Part shown: piece after piece, positions 6,917 through 10,264 of the stretch
Layout of the letters: the number at the start of each line of letters is the position of its first letter
Position numbering within the stretch: the first letter of the stretch is position 1
From: Arenicella sp.
Lineage (GTDB): Bacteria; Pseudomonadota; Gammaproteobacteria; Arenicellales; Arenicellaceae
DNA: 10,264 nt
Direction: 5' to 3'
NCBI GenBank assembly: GCA_023299895.1
Contig: JALZWI010000060.1
Coordinates: forward strand, 1 to 10,264
Program-made: the position numbers and the translations under genes
The notes under the pieces: generated by a model
What the model saw: the letters and a program-made list of their open reading frames with translations, nothing else
Databases searched by the model: none
Told to the model about the DNA's origin: nothing

Positions 6917-9900
6917 CCTTTGCTTATTTCAATAACCAATGCCCCAGCCACAGTTACTGCCACGGCGGTTGGTGATACTCAGTTTTGGCCTAACGCGGGT
7001 ACCACCGGTGGTACGCCAATTAGTTTACGAGCAACTGTTACTAGTCTATCAGCCGGAGATACAGTCAGTCTTTTCACCAGTGGTGATAACCCAGTTGTGC
7101 GTGCTAACACTGGCACCTTAGCTGCCACCGTCTTATGGGAAGTGTTTGATGCCGCCACAGGCTTGCCAATTGTCGGTGACCCGGATTTTTTAATCACTGA
7201 TATTGACGGTAATAATGGTAACCCCGTTGAGAGTGTGTCAGCCGCTTGCGCGGGCTTAACTTCTTACACTATCAATGGCGAGTTTTGTACCGATGGCACC
7301 AATGCAAACTCAAGTACTACTGATATGTGTGAAACCAATATCAGAGTCAGCGAGTCAGGTGGCGCTATTTTAGCAGAGGGGACGCAAGCTCAGAATGGCG
7401 GTCAGCAAGAAGGTTATATGCAATACAGCTGGACAAACGTATCGGACTGGACAGTTAACTACTTTGCAACAACTGGAGGTCGTTGGTATGTGCATGATGC
7501 GGATGGCGACGTGCCTTTTGATGGTACTGAAATTGCGGTCAACTTAGTGGATATGGCGACTATAAAAGGTGTCACCTCGGGCAGTCTTACCTCACCAGCG
7601 CAAGGTGAATTTATTACGTTCCAAATTGATATGTCTAACTTAGGTCCTGAAATTGCCACTAATGCCAATTTAACCGATCTGCTGCCAGCGGGCCTAGCCT
7701 ATGTTTCTAGCACTACAACAAGTGGTACTTACGACGACACAACCGGAGTTTGGTCAGGCGTTACAGTTGCCGTAAACGGCATTCAAACGTTAACTATCAC
7801 AGCGCAAGTTACTGCAACAGCCGGAACTTCAATTACGAATATTTCAACCACCGCGCTGGCAAATGAGAGTATTTGTTCATCACGTGATCTTTTGGAGTAT
7901 ACGTTCGTTGTCGCGGAAACGCCTGCGCCTGAACTTGAAATTGTAAAGACTGTTGATCCAGTGACTAGTTTTTCACAAGCCGGAGATACGATTACTTATA
8001 GTTATTTAGTCAGCAATGTAGGCAACGTCAATATCGATAATGTTGTACCTACCGATACAGGTCCAACGTTTAATACCTTAGCAGCGACAGGCATATTTAC
8101 AGGATTTACACCCGCTAGTGCAACAATTACACCAGGCAATAGCCAAACATATACCGCAACCTATGTATTAACTCAAGTTGATGTCGACAATGTGGCAGCT
8201 GCGGCTGATCCGTTAACAGCAATTGATAACACGGCTTCGGCGACGGGCACACCTCCGGCTGGTAGTGTATTACCAGTTGTGCCTGACAGCATGGTTGAAA
8301 CTGGTTTTGACCCCATGCCCAGCCTAAGCGTCGCCAAGAGTGTTAGCACAGCAACGCCTTTCGATAAAGCGGGTGATACCATCACCTACGATTATATTGT
8401 TGAAAACACCGGCAACATTACGATTGATGATGTTGTGCCAACCGACATTGGACCAACCTTTAATGGGGCGCCAGGCACAGGAGCTTTCACTGGTTTCATA
8501 CCTGCGTCAGTTGATTTAGCACCCAGCGACGCAGCGCAAACCTTTACCGCTACTTACGTCTTAACTCAAGCGGATGTGGATAATATGGCTGCGGCGTCTG
8601 ATCCGCTAACCGCGATTGATAATATCGCGAGTGCCACGGGTGACCCCGTCGGTGCAACCGCATTGCCGATAGTGCCAGACAGCATGGCCGAAACAGGTTT
8701 TGCAGCCGCACCAAGCTTAACCGTTCTAAAAACAGTTAGTACCGCGACGACCTTTGATAAAGCGGGTGATACGATCACTTACCAATATGTGATTGAAAAT
8801 ACCGGTAATGTGACTCTTAACAGTGTTAGTCCAACCGATAGCGGCCCGACCTTCAATGCGTTAGCTGCTGCCAATAGTTTGAGTGCTTTTTTGCCATTGT
8901 CGGCTAATATTATGCCTGGTGACCCTCCGGTAACCTTTACCGCTACGTATATCTTAGATCAAGCGGATATTGATAATATGTCATTGGCAGATCCTGCCAC
9001 GGCAATTGATAATACCGCATCAGCAACGGCGACGCCGGTTGGTGGAATTTTGGCGCCTGTGCTTGATAGCTCTGCTGAAACTGGCTTCGCCTTAGTGCCG
9101 CTTTTGGAAATAATGAAAACAGCAGGAACGCCCACAATCGGCCTTGGTAGCAACACTGCTGCAACCGATGGTGGTGATACCATCGCCTACAGTTTTGACG
9201 TCACTAACGCTGGTGATGTAACCATAGACTCATTAGTGATTAACGATACGGGGCCAACGTTTAATGGCGTTACTGGAACAGGCAGTTTATCGGCCATTAC
9301 TTGTGGGGTAACAGCGCTAGCGCCACTGCAATCGACTGCCTGTAATACAACGTATACTTTGTCACAGGTGGATGTTGATAATGCGATTATTGGCGGTGTT
9401 GATGCCGTTGAAAACAGCGCAACCGTTACAGGCGATACGCCAAATGATACGCCTTATACCTCTCCAGCGGCTGATGCAGTACAAACTATCGCACTTGATG
9501 CTTCGATTGAAGTAACTAAATCCGCCAGTGCACCGACTATTGTTAATGGGCCTGATGCCACTATCGTTGACCCTGGCGATACCATTGCCTATCAAATTAA
9601 TATTGAGAATACCGGCAATACCACGTTATCGAATGTGTTGGTGAGTGATTCTATTACGGCGGTAACCTGCCCAGCAACAACCGTGCTAGGAAATGCTTTC
9701 GTCAATGACGGTAGTGGCACACTTGCGGTTGCTGACAGTATTGTTTGTACTGCAATGTACACATTATTACAGACAAACCTGGATGATGGTGGCGTGCAAA
9801 ATACCGCAAGCGTGACAAGCACTGACCCTACCGGAGCTGTGGTTGATGATACTGATACCGTTGATTCTGGGTTTACCCAAAAAGCTTCACTGTCTTTGAT

Positions 9901-10264
9901 TAAGTCAGCATCGGCATTGCCAGACCCGGCTAGTACCGGAGATGTTATAACGTATTCATTTGAAGTAACCAACACCGGTAATGTGACATTAACGGGCGCA
10001 CAAGTGAGTGACCCAATCTGTCAAACTCCGGCTTCGCCACTCACGTTTACTAGCGGTTATGTCAGTGGTGACGCTGGTGTAGTAGGGGCGTTCGAAGCAG
10101 GTGAAGTCTGGATATATGAGTGTAGTTATGCACTCACTCTAACGGATGTAAATGCAGGTGAAGTTGCGAATACCGCCGAAGCAACTGGGACACCTCCAGT
10201 CGGATCAGGCTTAGCTGACCCAACGAGTACCGCAAGCAACTTAGTGGATGCGGGTCAAAATGCT
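6818..10264 (+). CDS. Large exported surface protein with DUF11/DUF7507-type tandem repeats (runs off right edge)
   Basis: One frame is open for 1149 codons from 6818 to the last base, with no stop. Residues 1 to about 33 form a signal peptide: Arg5, Lys11 and Arg13, then WLCLCALMICF, then PLAAA. Residues 34-250 are an unrecognised, probably beta-rich N-terminal region with four cysteine-containing stretches nearby (C144, C157, C171, C353) and Asp-rich loops. Residues 263-345 are a DUF11-like beta-sandwich (NLTDLLPAGLAYVSS). Six repeats of about 130 residues follow from 372, each with D.I.Y...V.N.GN, then TATY.L.Q.D.DN, then N.ASATG. Such repeats form rod-like stalks in secreted or cell-surface proteins; adhesion or a structural role is an inference. 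AAGAG at 6804-6808 is nine bases from the ATG at 6818; ATG 6821 and 6833 are alternatives, and an in-frame stop lies at 6776. The anchoring or secretion domain is beyond the window. Confidence 0.92.
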   Translation, partial: MMQNRMFTVFKIRPWLCLCALMICFSSLPLAAAPLLISITNAPATVTATAVGDTQFWPNAGTTGGTPISLRATVTSLSAGDTVSLFTSGDNPVVRANTGTLAATVLWEVFDAATGLPIVGDPDFLITDIDGNNGNPVESVSAACAGLTSYTINGEFCTDGTNANSSTTDMCETNIRVSESGGAILAEGTQAQNGGQQEGYMQYSWTNVSDWTVNYFATTGGRWYVHDADGDVPFDGTEIAVNLVDMATIKGVTSGSLTSPAQGEFITFQIDMSNLGPEIATNANLTDLLPAGLAYVSSTTTSGTYDDTTGVWSGVTVAVNGIQTLTITAQVTATAGTSITNISTTALANESICSSRDLLEYTFVVAETPAPELEIVKTVDPVTSFSQAGDTITYSYLVSNVGNVNIDNVVPTDTGPTFNTLAATGIFTGFTPASATITPGNSQTYTATYVLTQVDVDNVAAAADPLTAIDNTASATGTPPAGSVLPVVPDSMVETGFDPMPSLSVAKSVSTATPFDKAGDTITYDYIVENTGNITIDDVVPTDIGPTFNGAPGTGAFTGFIPASVDLAPSDAAQTFTATYVLTQADVDNMAAASDPLTAIDNIASATGDPVGATALPIVPDSMAETGFAAAPSLTVLKTVSTATTFDKAGDTITYQYVIENTGNVTLNSVSPTDSGPTFNALAAANSLSAFLPLSANIMPGDPPVTFTATYILDQADIDNMSLADPATAIDNTASATATPVGGILAPVLDSSAETGFALVPLLEIMKTAGTPTIGLGSNTAATDGGDTIAYSFDVTNAGDVTIDSLVINDTGPTFNGVTGTGSLSAITCGVTALAPLQSTACNTTYTLSQVDVDNAIIGGVDAVENSATVTGDTPNDTPYTSPAADAVQTIALDASIEVTKSASAPTIVNGPDATIVDPGDTIAYQINIENTGNTTLSNVLVSDSITAVTCPATTVLGNAFVNDGSGTLAVADSIVCTAMYTLLQTNLDDGGVQNTASVTSTDPTGAVVDDTDTVDSGFTQKASLSLIKSASALPDPASTGDVITYSFEVTNTGNVTLTGAQVSDPICQTPASPLTFTSGYVSGDAGVVGAFEAGEVWIYECSYALTLTDVNAGEVANTAEATGTPPVGSGLADPTSTASNLVDAGQNA
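7604..7852 (+). other. DUF11-like domain of the repeat protein
   Basis: Residues 263-345 carry the classic DUF11 order: GEFITFQIDMSNLGPEIATN, then NLTDLLPAGLAYVSS, GTYDDTTGVWSG, and LTITAQVTA. It differs from the six later repeats by having the LPAGL segment and the GTYD..TG.W hairpin. It therefore looks like a separate domain type placed between the N-terminal region and the repeat stalk. Confidence 0.75.
7931..8317 (+). repeat. Stalk repeat 1 (residues 372-500)
   Basis: It opens with ELEIVKTVDP and contains QAGDTITYSYLVSNVGN, YTATYVLTQVDVDN, DPLTAIDNTASATG and the linker VVPDSMVETGF. It has no cysteine and aligns closely with repeats 2 and 3. Confidence 0.85.
8321..8713 (+). repeat. Stalk repeat 2 (residues 502-632)
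   Basis: It opens with SLSVAKSVST and contains KAGDTITYDYIVENTGN, FTATYVLTQADVDN, DPLTAIDNIASATG and the linker IVPDSMAETGF. It has no cysteine. It is the closest partner of repeats 1 and 3, sharing FDKAGDTITY with repeat 3. Confidence 0.85.
8714..9097 (+). repeat. Stalk repeat 3 (residues 633-760)
   Basis: It opens with SLTVLKTVST and contains KAGDTITYQYVIENTGN, FTATYILDQADIDN and DPATAIDNTASATATP. The linker has drifted to VLDSSAETGF. The MSLADPATAIDN segment is one residue shorter than the matching MAAASDPLTAIDN of repeat 2. It has no cysteine. Confidence 0.85.
9101..9499 (+). repeat. Stalk repeat 4 (residues 762-894), first with a cysteine pair
   Basis: It opens with LLEIMKTAGT, then an insert rich in Gly and Thr before GGDTIAYSFDVTNAGD. 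Cysteines C829 and C842 flank the loop before NTTYTLSQVDVDN. It keeps TGPTFNG from repeats 1-3 but lacks the PDSM.ETGF linker, so it bridges the two repeat subtypes. Confidence 0.82.
9503..9880 (+). repeat. Stalk repeat 5 (residues 896-1021)
   Basis: It opens with SIEVTKSASA and contains DPGDTIAYQINIENTGN, TLSNVLVSDSI, the cysteine pair C951 and C977, and QNTASVTSTDPTG, closing with DTVDSGF. The loop between the cysteines is 25 residues, against 12 in repeat 4. Confidence 0.82.
9887..10264 (+). repeat. Stalk repeat 6 (residues 1024 onward, incomplete)
   Basis: It opens with SLSLIKSASA and contains STGDVITYSFEVTNTGNVTL, the cysteine pair C1068 and C1102 (33 residues apart in sequence), LTLTDVNAGEVANTAEATG, and a tail up to the window edge. 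It is the most typical DUF7507-like copy. More repeats may follow beyond the window. Confidence 0.8.

Noticed and set aside
6766..9975. Many minus-strand open frames of 60-130 codons opposite the repeat gene, including three look-alikes at 8173-8385, 8566-8778 and 8959-9183
   Set aside because: They are shadows of the long plus-strand frame. Their similarity and spacing of about 390-405 bases simply mirror the protein repeats, and they lack recognisable motifs.
7931..10264. CRISPR or DNA-level satellite array as an explanation of the periodicity
   Set aside because: The period is about 390 bases, the units diverge at the nucleotide level but keep protein motifs in frame, so this is a protein repeat.

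Overview
The window looks like chromosomal DNA from a moderately AT-rich gammaproteobacterium. The evidence is a homodimeric-type pyruvate dehydrogenase E1 (AceE), a MaeB-type malic enzyme fused to a phosphotransacetylase-like domain, a LipA with the usual cysteine motifs, a YaaA very close to the enterobacterial protein, and a group III truncated haemoglobin. The gene order is not enterobacterial. I cannot name a genus. TAA ends lipA, yaaA and the globin, so it is a normal stop codon here.

Left block (1-3886, all minus strand): lipA, then maeB, then the first 142 codons of aceE, which runs off the left edge. The three fit one metabolic theme. LipA makes the lipoyl cofactor used by the pyruvate dehydrogenase complex, AceE is the first enzyme of that complex, and MaeB makes the pyruvate that feeds it. 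A weak hairpin after lipA and a -10-like box before aceE suggest they need not share one transcript.

Middle block (3887-6477): a group III truncated haemoglobin gene is divergent from lipA. It converges with a small cold-shock protein gene, and the two share a clear bidirectional terminator at 4488-4521. Next comes a minus-strand pair, yaaA (peroxide-stress protein) and a DUF815 P-loop ATPase gene, overlapping by one base (TAATG). The ATPase frame is intact from end to end except for one in-frame TAA at codon 48, just before the Walker A motif, so I annotate it as a probable pseudogene.

Right block (6478-10264): a 340-base gene-free region holds a good extended -10 promoter and a two-part hairpin. 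After it, one open frame runs on the plus strand from 6818 to the window edge without a stop (1149 codons, incomplete). It encodes an exported repeat protein: signal peptide, an N-terminal region with Asp/Gly-rich loops, one DUF11-like domain, then six tandem repeats of about 130 residues of the DUF11/DUF7507 type. Repeats 1-3 are alike and cysteine-free; repeats 4-6 each carry a cysteine pair. This is the most accessory-looking part of the window. I see no RNA genes, insertion sequences, CRISPR arrays or defence systems. The minus-strand open frames opposite the repeat gene are shadows, some recurring with the repeat period.
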